Below are positions 1-7,851 of a DNA stretch of 64,000 bases, piece by piece. How positions within the stretch are numbered: the first letter of the stretch is position 1; each line of letters opens with the position of its first letter. The position numbers and the translations under genes are program-made. Under the pieces are notes generated by a model that was given only the letters and a program-made list of their open reading frames with translations, was not told the DNA's origin and made no database searches. Source of the stretch: Streptomyces sp. ITFR-21 (GTDB lineage: Bacteria > Actinomycetota > Actinomycetes > Streptomycetales > Streptomycetaceae); the NCBI RefSeq assembly GCF_031844685.1, contig NZ_CP134605.1, forward strand, positions 992,001-1,056,000. Reading direction: 5' to 3'.

Positions 1-410
1 ACTCCTTCGACGGCATGGACTTCTACGACGTCAGCATGGTCGACGGCTCCAACCTGCCGATGTACATCAACGTCTCGCACAGCACCGGCAGCGACCCGCT
101 GACCGCCGACGGCTGCTACAAGGGCGCCTGCACCCAGCCGGTCGACTGCCCGGCCGCGATGGAGGCGAGGAACGACGACGGGCAGGTCATCGGCTGCAAG
201 CCGCCCTGCGCCGCGTTCGGCGGCGACACCTATTGCTGCCGGGGCGCCTGGGCCGGGCGGGAGAACTGCGTGCCGTCCAAGTGGCCCGTGGACTACACCC
301 AGGTCTTCAAGAAGGCCGAGCCGTACGCGTACTCCTACGCCTTCGACGACTCCGCCACCATGGCCTGCAAGGGGGGCTGCTATTACCGTGTCACCTTCGG
401 CACCAGTTAA
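1..410 (+). CDS. Thaumatin-family protein, C-terminal part (5' end outside window)
   Basis: The reading frame is open from the left edge and stops with TAA at 408-410, so the N-terminus and any signal peptide are missing. The visible 135 or so residues look like the C-terminal half of a thaumatin-like protein: a segment close to DFYDVSMVDGSNLPM, which is a typical thaumatin strand, then many cysteines (CYKGAC, CPAAM, CKPPC, CCRG, CKGGC) that would form the disulfides of the fold, and a final YRVTFGTS strand. Thaumatin-like proteins are secreted, and some bind or hydrolyse beta-glucans. Bacterial members are uncharacterised, so the role is not known. It converges with the gene at 493-2454. Confidence 0.85.
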   Translation, partial: SFDGMDFYDVSMVDGSNLPMYINVSHSTGSDPLTADGCYKGACTQPVDCPAAMEARNDDGQVIGCKPPCAAFGGDTYCCRGAWAGRENCVPSKWPVDYTQVFKKAEPYAYSYAFDDSATMACKGGCYYRVTFGTS

Positions 411-492
411 CGCCCTCGAAGGCCCCCGCCCGCTCATCCCGGCCGCTCGCCCTTGCCGCAAGGCCCGCGCCCGCGCCGGTCAGCCGCGCCGG

Positions 493-2454
493 TCAGCCGC
501 GCCCGGGGGCGGCGCCGGCCGCCGCCGGGTCCAGCAGCCGCTCGGGGATGTCGGCCAGGCGGCCCCGCAGCCGCTCGCCCAGCGCCTTGGCCTGCGGGTC
601 CGCGCTGGTCGAGGCGGCGACGCCGTCGCCCAGCAGGCCGTGCACCACGAAGTTCAGCGCCCGGAGGTTGGCAAGTTCGTAGCGGCTCACCTGGAGCCGG
701 GCGGTCTCCGGCAGCAGTCCGCGCAGCCTGGGGACGGCGAGGTATTCCCGCAGCCAGGCGTACGTCTCGTCGTCGGTCGCCCACAGGCCCACGTTGGCGT
801 CGCCGCCTTTGTCGCCGGACCGCGCGCCGACCAGGGTGCCGAGCGGGAGCCGTACGGTACGGCCGCGGTACGCCCCGGACACCGCCGGACGGTCGGGGCG
901 GGCCGGGCGGGCGGACAGCGGCGGTACGGGCGCCGGCGGTACGGCGTCCGCCCGCGGCGTACCGGGCCGCGGCACGGACGGTGCCGGCACCGGCACCGGC
1001 GACGCGGGCCCCGACCGTCCCGACCGCCCCGACGGCTCCGCCTGCTGCGAAGCCCGCGGCGCCGACGGCTGCTGGACGTCGGCCCGCGGCACGGGCAGGC
1101 GGGTGCCGTCGCCGAGCACCACGTGCGAGGGGACCTCCGCGGCCGGGACCAGGGCCGGCCAGTAGACGCCGTACTCGGTCGCCTTGGGCGCGGCGTGTTC
1201 CAGGTGGAGCCCCGGGTAGCCGGCCAGCGCGGTGCCGGCGACGGCGGCGAAGAAGCCGCGCCCCACGGTCTCCGGGTCGGCGTCCTTGACGGTGAGGGTG
1301 AGGCGGTCCGCCTCGCCGCCGTGCTCGCGCCGCAGGTCGTACGCGGCGAAGCCGCCGGGCCCGCCGGTGGCGTCGAGCAGCATGGCCTCGGCGAAGTCGG
1401 CCTTGGCGTCGAGATCGAGGCCGGTGAGCACGCAGGTCGCCGCGCTGCGGTAGCCGCCGCGGTGGTTGAGGCAGACCTTGAGGGTGGCGGGCGCGGAGTC
1501 GCCGGCGACCGGCCCGACGGCCACCCGGTCGGGGCCCTGCCGGGTGAGCGCCACGGTGTCGAAGCGGGCCACCACGTCGGCGTTGAGGTAGGAGGGGTGG
1601 CCGATCTCGTAGAGCAGTTGGGCGGTGACGGTGCCGACGGTGACCGCGCCGCCGGTGCCGGGGTGCTTGGTGATGACGCTGGAGCCGTCGGCGTGCACTT
1701 CGGCGATCGGGAAGCCGGGGTGCACCGGGTCGGGGATTTCGGTGAAGAAGGAGTAGTTGCCGCCGGTGGCCTGGGTCCCGCATTCGATGATGTGGCCCGC
1801 GGTGACCGCGCCGGCCAGCCGGTCCCAGTCGTCGAGCGCCCAGCCGAAGGCCCAGGCGGCGGGTCCGACGACCAGCGAGGCGTCGGTGGCCCGGCCGCAG
1901 ATCACCACGTCGGCGCCGGCCCGCAGCGCCTCGGCGATGCCCCAGCCGCCGAGATAGGCGTTGGCGGTGACCGGGGTCACGCCGGCGCCGGCCAGCGGGC
2001 GGCCGTCGGCCAGGTGGGCGAGGTCGTGGCCGCGGGCCTGGAGTCCGGGCAGCCGGTCCAGCAGGTCGTCGCCCTCGACGTGGGCGACGGACGGGTGCAG
2101 GCCGCCGGGCGCGGCGGCTTCACGGAGCCTGCGGGCCAGGCCCGCCGGGTTGAGGCCGCCCGCGCTGGCCACGATCTTGATGCCGCGGTCCAGGCAGGTG
2201 CCGAGCACGTCCCGCATCTGGGCGAGGAAGGAGACCGCGTAGCCGCCGTCGGGGTCGCGCTGCCGGGCCTTCCACAGCAGCAGCATGGTCAGTTCGGCGA
2301 GGTAGTCGCCGGTCAGGACGTCGATCGGACCGCCCTCGACCATCTCCCGGGCCGCCGAGAGCCGGTCGCCGTAGTAGCCGGAGCAGTTGGCGATCCGCAG
2401 CGGCGCCCCCGGCGGACGCGCACCCGGCCCGCGCACCCTCGCCGTATCGCTCAC
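493..2454 (-). CDS. AtuA family (DUF1446) protein, 653 aa
   Basis: A GTG start at 2454 is chosen because GGGAG lies 6 bases upstream and the protein then begins VSDTARVRG, shortly before the conserved RIANCSGYYGDR segment. The first 450 or so residues are the AtuA/DUF1446 domain (DVLTGDYLAELTM, VTANAYLGGWGI, ATGGNYSFFTEI). The last 110 residues are the AtuA-type ferredoxin-fold domain with RSGDKGGDANVGLWA. In Pseudomonas, atuA belongs to citronellol/geraniol degradation, but its reaction is unproven and actinobacterial homologues often sit among acyl-CoA genes. The two domains are joined by about 75 residues rich in Pro, Ala, Arg and Ser, longer than expected. The gene stands alone, divergent from the NUDIX gene. 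Confidence 0.85.
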   Translation of the reverse strand: MSDTARVRGPGARPPGAPLRIANCSGYYGDRLSAAREMVEGGPIDVLTGDYLAELTMLLLWKARQRDPDGGYAVSFLAQMRDVLGTCLDRGIKIVASAGGLNPAGLARRLREAAAPGGLHPSVAHVEGDDLLDRLPGLQARGHDLAHLADGRPLAGAGVTPVTANAYLGGWGIAEALRAGADVVICGRATDASLVVGPAAWAFGWALDDWDRLAGAVTAGHIIECGTQATGGNYSFFTEIPDPVHPGFPIAEVHADGSSVITKHPGTGGAVTVGTVTAQLLYEIGHPSYLNADVVARFDTVALTRQGPDRVAVGPVAGDSAPATLKVCLNHRGGYRSAATCVLTGLDLDAKADFAEAMLLDATGGPGGFAAYDLRREHGGEADRLTLTVKDADPETVGRGFFAAVAGTALAGYPGLHLEHAAPKATEYGVYWPALVPAAEVPSHVVLGDGTRLPVPRADVQQPSAPRASQQAEPSGRSGRSGPASPVPVPAPSVPRPGTPRADAVPPAPVPPLSARPARPDRPAVSGAYRGRTVRLPLGTLVGARSGDKGGDANVGLWATDDETYAWLREYLAVPRLRGLLPETARLQVSRYELANLRALNFVVHGLLGDGVAASTSADPQAKALGERLRGRLADIPERLLDPAAAGAAPGRG

Positions 2455-2471
2455 CGTGGGCTCCCGTCGCT

Positions 2472-2523
2472 TCTCTTCCGGTCTCTTCCGGTCTCTTCCG
2501 GGATCCTTCCGGGATCCTTCCGG
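2472..2523. repeat. Short tandem repeats in the AtuA leader
   Basis: Three copies of TCTCTTCCGG (2472-2501) run straight into two copies of GATCCTTCCGG (2502-2523). Read on the minus strand they give repeated GGAAGAG and GGAAGGA, which resemble ribosome binding sites, and they lie 18-69 bases upstream of the AtuA GTG start. They may arise by replication slippage, or they may act as a ribosome standby region. The repeat itself is certain; any function is inference. Confidence 0.7.
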
Positions 2524-2610
2524 GTCACTGACCGGCACGATCATCTTGCCCGGCCCGGCGCCGCGCAAGGCCACGGGTAACACCCGCACGGCGGATGGTT
2601 CAATCACCGG

Positions 2611-3168
2611 ATGAGTGACACGAGCAGCCTGCCGCCGGAGCCCGAGGGCCTGTTGTCGGCCGACGAGATCATCGACATCGTGGACGAGCACGACCGGGTG
2701 GTCGGGCAGTCGCCGCGCGGGGTGGCGTACGAGCGCGGGCTGCGCCACCGCTGCGCGTTCATCCTGGTCCGGGACGCGCGGGAGCGGATCTTCGTGCACC
2801 GCAGGACCGCCCGCAAACTGGTCTTCCCCTCGCTGTACGACATGTTCGTCGGCGGTGTGGTCGGCGCGGGCGAGAGCTACGACGAGACGGCGCTGCGGGA
2901 GGCGGAGGAGGAGCTGGGGGTGCGCGGGCTGCCGCGGCCCGAGCCGCTGTTCAGGTTCCTCTACGAGGACGGTCCGCGCGCCTGGTGGTCGGCCGTCTAC
3001 CAGGTGCGGTGCGAACTGCCGGTGTCCCCGCAGGTGGAGGAGGTGGCGTGGCACACCTTCCTCACCGAGGACGAGCTGACCGCCCGGCTGCCGGAGTGGG
3101 AGTGGGTGCCCGACGGCTTGGAGGCGTACCGCAGGCTGCTCGCGTGGCGCGCGGACGGCGGAAGGTGA
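2611..3168 (+). CDS. NUDIX hydrolase, 185 aa
   Basis: NUDIX hydrolases cleave a nucleoside diphosphate linked to another group using Mg2+. The signature GX5EX7REUXEEXGU is complete at residues 82-104 (GESYDETALREAEEELGV region). The N-terminal EIIDIVDEHDRVVGQSPRG and the LRHRCAFILVRD strand resemble the YfcD/isopentenyl-diphosphate-isomerase-like branch, whose substrate is usually unknown. The length is normal for that branch. No clear ribosome binding site precedes the ATG, so the transcript may be leaderless. A strong hairpin follows at 3192-3223, so it looks monocistronic. Confidence 0.88.
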   Translation: MSDTSSLPPEPEGLLSADEIIDIVDEHDRVVGQSPRGVAYERGLRHRCAFILVRDARERIFVHRRTARKLVFPSLYDMFVGGVVGAGESYDETALREAEEELGVRGLPRPEPLFRFLYEDGPRAWWSAVYQVRCELPVSPQVEEVAWHTFLTEDELTARLPEWEWVPDGLEAYRRLLAWRADGGR

Positions 3169-3191
3169 TCCCCGCCGGCGAAGGCGCCGGT

Positions 3192-3223
3192 CGCCCGGCG
3201 CGGCCCGCGGGCCGCGCCGGGCG
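3192..3223 (+). terminator. Hairpin terminator after the NUDIX gene
   Basis: This is a perfect 32-base palindrome with GCCCGGCGCGG on the left and CCGCGCCGGGC on the right, 23 bases after the NUDIX stop. There is no T-tract, as is common in streptomycetes. The hairpin is certain; terminator function is inferred from position. Confidence 0.65.
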
Positions 3224-3344
3224 TTGCGCCGTGACCCCCGCCCTTCGCCGGTCCCGGCCCGGCCCGCTCCTCCCCGCCCCTGGCGCCGTCGCCCGCGGCC
3301 GCCACGGCGGTCGGCGGGGCCCGGTGCCGGCCGGTCCGCCTGGT

Positions 3345-3350
3345 TAGGGT
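3345..3350 (+). promoter_or_regulatory. -10 element TAGGGT, probably giving a leaderless transcript
   Basis: TAGGGT fits the streptomycete principal-sigma -10 consensus (TAGRRT). It lies 6 bases before the GTG at 3357, which puts the expected transcription start on or next to the start codon, and there is no Shine-Dalgarno sequence. No good -35 hexamer is seen. A leaderless mRNA is the likely arrangement. Confidence 0.4.
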
Positions 3351-3356
3351 GGGCGG

Positions 3357-3767
3357 GTGAGCGCTACGGGCGGGCCGCGCGGGGTCCTGGACGCGGTACG
3401 GCTGTGGTTCGCGCCGGTCCGGGCGCGGCGGGAGGGCACGACGCCCGACTACCGCTTCTCGCTCGCCAACGAGCGCACCTTCCTCGCCTGGATCCGGACC
3501 GCCCTCGCCCTGGTCGGCGGCGGCTTCGCGGTCGACCAGTTCCTCACCGACCACCTCGCCCGCTGGGTCCGCGCGGCGCTGGCCCTGGCCCTGCTGGCGG
3601 GCGGCGTGACCTGCGCGCTGCGTGCGGTCAATCACTGGGTCCGCTGCGAACGCGCCATGCGGCAGGGCGCCGATCTGCCGGTCTCCCGCTTCCCTGCCGC
3701 GCTCGCCCTGCTGGTCGCGGTCCTGGCGGTGGCCATGGTGGCGGTCGTTCTCTTCGGCCGGGCGTGA
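3357..3767 (+). CDS. YidH-family DUF202 membrane protein, 136 aa
   Basis: This is a small integral membrane protein of the DUF202 (YidH) family with no known activity. After a charged N-terminus with PDYRFSLANERTFLAWIRTALAL, which is the family hallmark, it has three predicted membrane helices near residues 43-63, 70-90 and 112-133. The GTG start fits the leaderless -10 element just upstream. The stop overlaps the next start in TGATG, so the two DUF202 proteins are translationally coupled and probably work together. Confidence 0.85.
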   Translation: MSATGGPRGVLDAVRLWFAPVRARREGTTPDYRFSLANERTFLAWIRTALALVGGGFAVDQFLTDHLARWVRAALALALLAGGVTCALRAVNHWVRCERAMRQGADLPVSRFPAALALLVAVLAVAMVAVVLFGRA

Positions 3768-4120
3768 TGAGCCCGCGGGCCTTTCCGCCGCCGGACGACG
3801 GTCCCGCCGGTCGCGATCCGGACCGCGACCCGGGGCTCCAGCCGGAGCGGACCCAGCTGGCGTGGCGGCGTACGACGCTGTCCTGCGCGGTCGCGGCGGT
3901 GCTCGCGCTGCGCCAGGCGCTGCGCACCGGCGGCGGTCCGCTGCGGGCGGTCGCGGTCTGCCTGGTGCTGCTGGCCCTGGTGGCCTTCGGATGGCTCGCC
4001 CATGTGCGCATCCGGCGGCTGAGCGCCCGGCGCCCGCCCGCGATGCCGCTGTGGGCGGCGGTGTCGGTGCTGGGCTGCACGGTGGCACTCGCGGTGTTCG
4101 GCGCGGCGCTGGTCCTGTGA
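3767..4120 (+). CDS. Second DUF202 membrane protein, 117 aa
   Basis: The start ATG overlaps the previous stop by one base (TGATG). The protein has a short hydrophilic N-terminus, then LQPERTQLAWRRTTLSC, which matches the DUF202 signature, and three hydrophobic segments of about 20 residues each. Tandem DUF202 genes of unequal length are common in actinobacteria, and the second often begins with this QPERTxLAWRRT motif. The function is unknown. Coupling to the preceding gene suggests a heteromeric membrane complex; that is inference. Confidence 0.8.
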   Translation: MSPRAFPPPDDGPAGRDPDRDPGLQPERTQLAWRRTTLSCAVAAVLALRQALRTGGGPLRAVAVCLVLLALVAFGWLAHVRIRRLSARRPPAMPLWAAVSVLGCTVALAVFGAALVL

Positions 4121-4217
4121 CGCGTGGTTCCCTCCGGGCGTCCGGGTTCCGCCGGCCGGTCCGCGCCGGTGCGCCCCCCGCCCCGGGCCGCCCCGCACCG
4201 CGGGGCCGCCGCCGGGC

Positions 4218-5104
4218 TCAGCGGGCCCGGTGGCACAGGGCGCTCACCAGGGCCCGCACCTCCCGGTCGGCGAATCCCGGTCCGCCGGCGACGGTCCGCA
4301 CCAAACCGTCCCGTACGGTACGGGTCCGGCCCGCCGCCACCAGCGCCCGCGCCTCGGCGAGCGCCTCGGGCAGCGCCTCGTGGTGCCAGGGCTCGGCCGC
4401 GGCCGGGTCGAACCGGCGGTCGGGCGGGAAGGAGCCGTGCAGCTTGGGCTGGTCGTTGCCGTACCAGCTCCACACCCGCCAGGGCAGCGACACGCTGACC
4501 ACGTGCCCGGCGGGCAGGTGCGCGCCCAGCGGGCGGACTCCTGCGACTGCTGACAGCGGTCGGCGTGCGGGCTGCTCCGGCCGCGGACGGTCACCCCGAC
4601 ATAGCGCAGCTTGCGGCGGATCACCGCCCAGGGCTCGCGGCTTTCCTGGATCCAGGCGGCCAGTTCGCGGTGGACGGTGTCGAAGGTGGAGCCGCGGTAG
4701 ACGATGTCCACGACGGCGAGCGGGCGTTTGCGGCGGGCCAGCGCGTACGGTTCGAGGCCGGCGGCGGCCGGGTGGTCGCGGAAGCGGCCCCGCTCGGGTT
4801 CGGCGAAGCGGGTCAACCGCCGGGCCGAGGTCGGCAGCCGGGTCAGCGCGCCCCGCCGGGCGGTGTCCTCGAGGGCGCCGGTGAGCAGGTCGTACATCGG
4901 GTCCAGCGACCGTCCGACGAAGCAGAGGTCGCCGGCGCGGGCACGGGCGAGCACCTTGCCGGTGCACACGGTGAGTTTTGGCAGGTGCCAGAGCGACGCC
5001 GGGCCGGTGCCGTCGGTGAGCGCGCCGAGCCGGTCCGGGGCGGCGCCTCCGTAAGAGGACAGGGTCCACCGGAACGGCTGCGGCGGGGACGGGCGTTCGG
5101 TCAC
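4218..5104 (-). pseudogene. Conserved hypothetical gene broken by a frameshift
   Basis: Two frames carry protein-like sequence. From the GTG at 5104 the frame reads VTERPSPPQPFRWTLSSYGG through RKLRYVGVTVRGRSS to about 4540. After that the sensible sequence (LPAGHVVSVSLPWRVWSWYG to LVSALCHRAR, stop at 4218) is one frame over. The length, 887 bases, is one short of a multiple of three, and restoring one C near 4530 would join the halves into about 295 residues. I do not recognise the family; it has no obvious membrane segment or catalytic motif. It could be a true pseudogene or a single-base sequencing error. Confidence 0.6.
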
Positions 5105-5687
5105 CCGTCCAGTGCGGCAGCAGGGCCGGGCCCGTTCAACGGGTTTACGGACCGGCCGGGCGTCGGACGTACGCCCGCGGGTTGGCCGCCCGCGCCGCGG
5201 GCCGACGGCCGACGGCCACCGGGCGCCCGCCACCCGCCACCCGCCACCGGGCGCCCGGTACCCGGCCGCGCCACCGCCCGGCGCCTGACATCCGGCGCCT
5301 GTCCGCCCGCCGCTTCCACCGCGCCCGCGCCCCAGCCCGGCGACCGCCGCTGTGGGGGGATGCCTGGCTCGCGCAGCGCCCCGCCGCACGGCCTCCAGCA
5401 GCGGGACCGCCGCGCGGACCACCGTAGGCGGGACGCCCGTGGCGCGGCTCCGGTCCGTTGGTGCGCGGCACGGTCCCCGGCGGGCGCCTCCGGGAGGCGA
5501 GGGCCGGGCCGGAACGCCGGGCGGGCGGCTCGACTCGACTCGGCTCGGCCGTGTCGTATGTCTGTTGCGTCACCGGCTCTTGAATACGCCGTGCCTCTTC
5601 GTGTTCAGTGGTCGGCGCGTCCCGGAGCAGGCGCTTGCTGCCCCGTGGCTCCCCGACGGCCGGTCCGCCCAAGGAGGTAGGAGCGAC
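5105..5687. other. Intergenic region without a supportable gene (583 bp)
   Basis: The region separates the frameshifted gene from gluconokinase. It is GC-rich with short CACCCGCCACC-type repeats near 5220-5260. The open frames here are composition artefacts. The gluconokinase promoter must lie in the right-hand part, but I see no convincing -35/-10 pair. Confidence 0.5.
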
Positions 5688-6200
5688 ATGGACGGCATAT
5701 CCGCCCCGCGGCCCGTGGTCGCGGTGATGGGGGTGTCCGGTTCGGGCAAGTCCACGGTCGGCGGGCTGCTCGCGGAGCGCCTCGGAGTGCCCTACGCCGA
5801 GGCCGACGACTTCCACCCGCCCGCCAACGTCGCCAAGATGGCGGCCGGTCACCCGCTGGACGACGCGGACCGGGCGCCCTGGCTGGACGCCATCGCCGAG
5901 TGGGTCGCCGGTCGCGGCGACCGCGGCGGAGTGGTCAGCTGCTCGGCACTGCGGCGCCGCTACCGGGACCGGCTGCGGGCCGCCGCCCCTGCGCTGTTCT
6001 TCCTGCACCTGGACGGCCCACCGCGGTTGATCGCCGACCGGCTGGCGGCGCGGACGCGGCACTTCATGCCGCCCGGCCTGCTGGCCTCCCAGTTGGCGGC
6101 CCTGGAGGCGCTGGAACCGGACGAGGCCGGCGCGGTGGTGTCCGTCGAAGGCGGCCCGCAGGACATCGCCCGGCGCGCGCTGGCCGCGCTCCCCCGCTGA
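5688..6200 (+). CDS. gntK: Gluconokinase, 170 aa
   Basis: Gluconokinase phosphorylates D-gluconate to 6-phosphogluconate, feeding the pentose phosphate pathway. The ATG at 5688 follows a near-perfect AAGGAGGT at 5671-5678. The P-loop GVSGSGKST is at residues 15-23, followed by ADDFHPPANVAKM and HPLDDADRAPWL, which are hallmarks of the GntK/IdnK shikimate-kinase-like family, and later SCSALRRRYRDRLR and HFMPPGLLASQ. The length matches the family (about 160-180). No gluconate permease or GntR-type gnt repressor is adjacent; its neighbour is a convergent glucarate dehydratase gene. Confidence 0.95.
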   Translation: MDGISAPRPVVAVMGVSGSGKSTVGGLLAERLGVPYAEADDFHPPANVAKMAAGHPLDDADRAPWLDAIAEWVAGRGDRGGVVSCSALRRRYRDRLRAAAPALFFLHLDGPPRLIADRLAARTRHFMPPGLLASQLAALEALEPDEAGAVVSVEGGPQDIARRALAALPR

Positions 6201-6377
6201 CCCCGCCGCCGCAACCGCCCGCACCGCCCCGGAGCGGACCCGTGTCCGTGCTCGGCTTCGAGCGGCCCCTGAGGACCTGGCCGACGGGCGGGAGGCGGTC
6301 GGCCCGGCGGTGGCGCCGGGGTCGTGATGCCGCTGTCGCGGTGGCGGTGCGGGTTTGGCGGCCGTGCGGACCCGGCG

Positions 6378-7685
6378 CTACCAGCGGGGCACCGCCGGGG
6401 TCCGCCAGTCCGGGTCTGCCTCGCGCATCGCCGCGGCGTCGTCGCGGTCGCGCAGCGTCCCGTCGTCGTCCAGCCAGCGGCGGTGCAGGACGCCGAGGGC
6501 GCCGCGGTCGAGTTCCACCCCGAGGCCCGGGCGGTCGCTGACGGCGAGCCGGCCGCCGGTGAAGACGTGCCGCTCGGTGATCACGTCCTCGGTCTGCCAC
6601 GGGTAGTGCGTGTCGCAGGCGTAGTCCAGGTTGGGCACGGTGGCCGCCACGTGGTTCATGGCGGCCAGGCTGATGCCCAGGTGGGTATTGGAGTGCATGG
6701 ACAGGCCCACCCCGAACGTCCGGCAGACGGCGGCGAGTTGCTGGGTGCTGCGCAGGCCGCCCCAGTAGTGGTGGTCGCAGAGCACCACCTGGACGGCGCC
6801 GCGGGCGAACGCCTCCGGGATCTCGGCGAAGGTGGTCACGCACATGTTGGTGGCCAGCGGGACGCCGGCGCCGGCCGCGACCTCGGCCATCCGGCCGGTG
6901 CCGCCTGCCGGGTCCTCCAGGTACTCCAGGACGCCGGCGAGGTCGCGGGCCACCGCAAGCGAGGTCGCCACCGACCAGGCGCCGTTGGGGTCGAGCCGCA
7001 GCGGCCGGCCGGGGAACGCCTCGGCGAGGGCGCGGACCGCGGCGACCTCCTGCTCGGGCGGGAAGACGCCGCCCTTGAGCTTGAACGAGCCGAAGCCGTA
7101 GGTGTCGGCGAAGCGGCGGGCCTGGGCGACGACGCCGGCCGGGTCGAGGGCCGCGCCCCAGTCGTCGCTCTCGCCCCGGCCCAGCGGGTGGGCGGCGAAC
7201 CGGTAGAAGAGGTAGGCGCTGTAGTCGACGCTGTCGCGGACCTTGCCGCCGAGCAGCGCGTGCACCGGCAGGCCGAGGGCCTTGCCGAGGGCGTCCAGGC
7301 AGGCCACCTCGAACCCGGAGACGACCGAGAGCCGCAGCTTGTCGGCGGTCTGGACGCCGCGCAGACCGCCGGCGGCCACCGAGTCGGAGGTGTCGGCCGG
7401 GTCGCCGCAGACCTGTTCCGCGAGGGCGGACAGGCCGTTCAGGTCGCTGACCGGGTGGCCGGGGAGCGCCTTGGCCAGCGGTGCGGCCAGGTCGAGATAG
7501 CGCGTGTCCCCGTATGTCTCACCGACCCCGGTCGTGCCGTCGGCGGTGACGGCCTCGATGACGAGCCGCGGCGTGTACGGCTGGTGGACGCCCTGGGTGT
7601 TGAGCAGCGGCGGGTCGGCGATGAGGATGGGGGTCAGCCGCACTTCGGCGACGGTGAGCGCTCCCGGAACGACCATTGTCCGCAT
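6378..7685 (-). CDS. gudD: Glucarate dehydratase-type enolase superfamily enzyme, 435 aa
   Basis: The enzyme is expected to dehydrate D-glucarate to 5-keto-4-deoxyglucarate. Family features appear in order: LLNTQGVHQPYTPRLVIE, the FKLKGG lysine motif, the metal ligands in RLDPNGAW and YLEDPAG, NMCVTTF, and the catalytic MHSNTHLGISLA. This set separates glucarate dehydratases from other muconate-lactonising-like enzymes. An ATG at 7706 is also in frame; 7685 is preferred because CGGGA lies 5-6 bases upstream and little family homology precedes it. It is divergent from the APH/acyl-CoA dehydrogenase pair and convergent with gluconokinase. Confidence 0.88.
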   Translation of the reverse strand: MRTMVVPGALTVAEVRLTPILIADPPLLNTQGVHQPYTPRLVIEAVTADGTTGVGETYGDTRYLDLAAPLAKALPGHPVSDLNGLSALAEQVCGDPADTSDSVAAGGLRGVQTADKLRLSVVSGFEVACLDALGKALGLPVHALLGGKVRDSVDYSAYLFYRFAAHPLGRGESDDWGAALDPAGVVAQARRFADTYGFGSFKLKGGVFPPEQEVAAVRALAEAFPGRPLRLDPNGAWSVATSLAVARDLAGVLEYLEDPAGGTGRMAEVAAGAGVPLATNMCVTTFAEIPEAFARGAVQVVLCDHHYWGGLRSTQQLAAVCRTFGVGLSMHSNTHLGISLAAMNHVAATVPNLDYACDTHYPWQTEDVITERHVFTGGRLAVSDRPGLGVELDRGALGVLHRRWLDDDGTLRDRDDAAAMREADPDWRTPAVPRW

Positions 7686-7783
7686 ATATGAATCCCGTTC
7701 ACCCATGAGACCAGAGCCTAGGCGCGCGGGGCGGCGGCCGTCAATGCGGGGGACGCCGGGACACCCGTCCGGGATCTGGACCG

Positions 7784-7803
7784 CATACCGACCAGTCGGT
7801 ATG
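7784..7803. promoter_or_regulatory. TetR-type operator palindrome
   Basis: This is a perfect inverted repeat, CATACCGAC-N2-GTCGGTATG, 48 bases upstream of the kinase-like gene at 7852 and in the divergent gap with glucarate dehydratase. Its shape matches operators of TetR regulators of acyl-CoA metabolism. The likely regulator is the TetR encoded at 11386-12009, by proximity only. A related degenerate site lies at 13016-13035. Confidence 0.6.
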
Positions 7804-7851
7804 ATCGAGAGCGGCTTCCGTACCCCGCCGGCCGACCAGGAGCGAGCACGT

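Noticed and set aside
388..2580. Long plus-strand open frame opposite the AtuA gene
   Set aside because: Its Arg/Gly/Ala-rich sequence mirrors the GC bias of the true gene on the other strand; it has no family motif and AtuA homology is clear.
2600..3400. CRISPR-like repetition around the NUDIX gene
   Set aside because: The repeats are 10-16 bases, adjacent without unique spacers, so they are simple tandem repeats or hairpins, not a CRISPR array.
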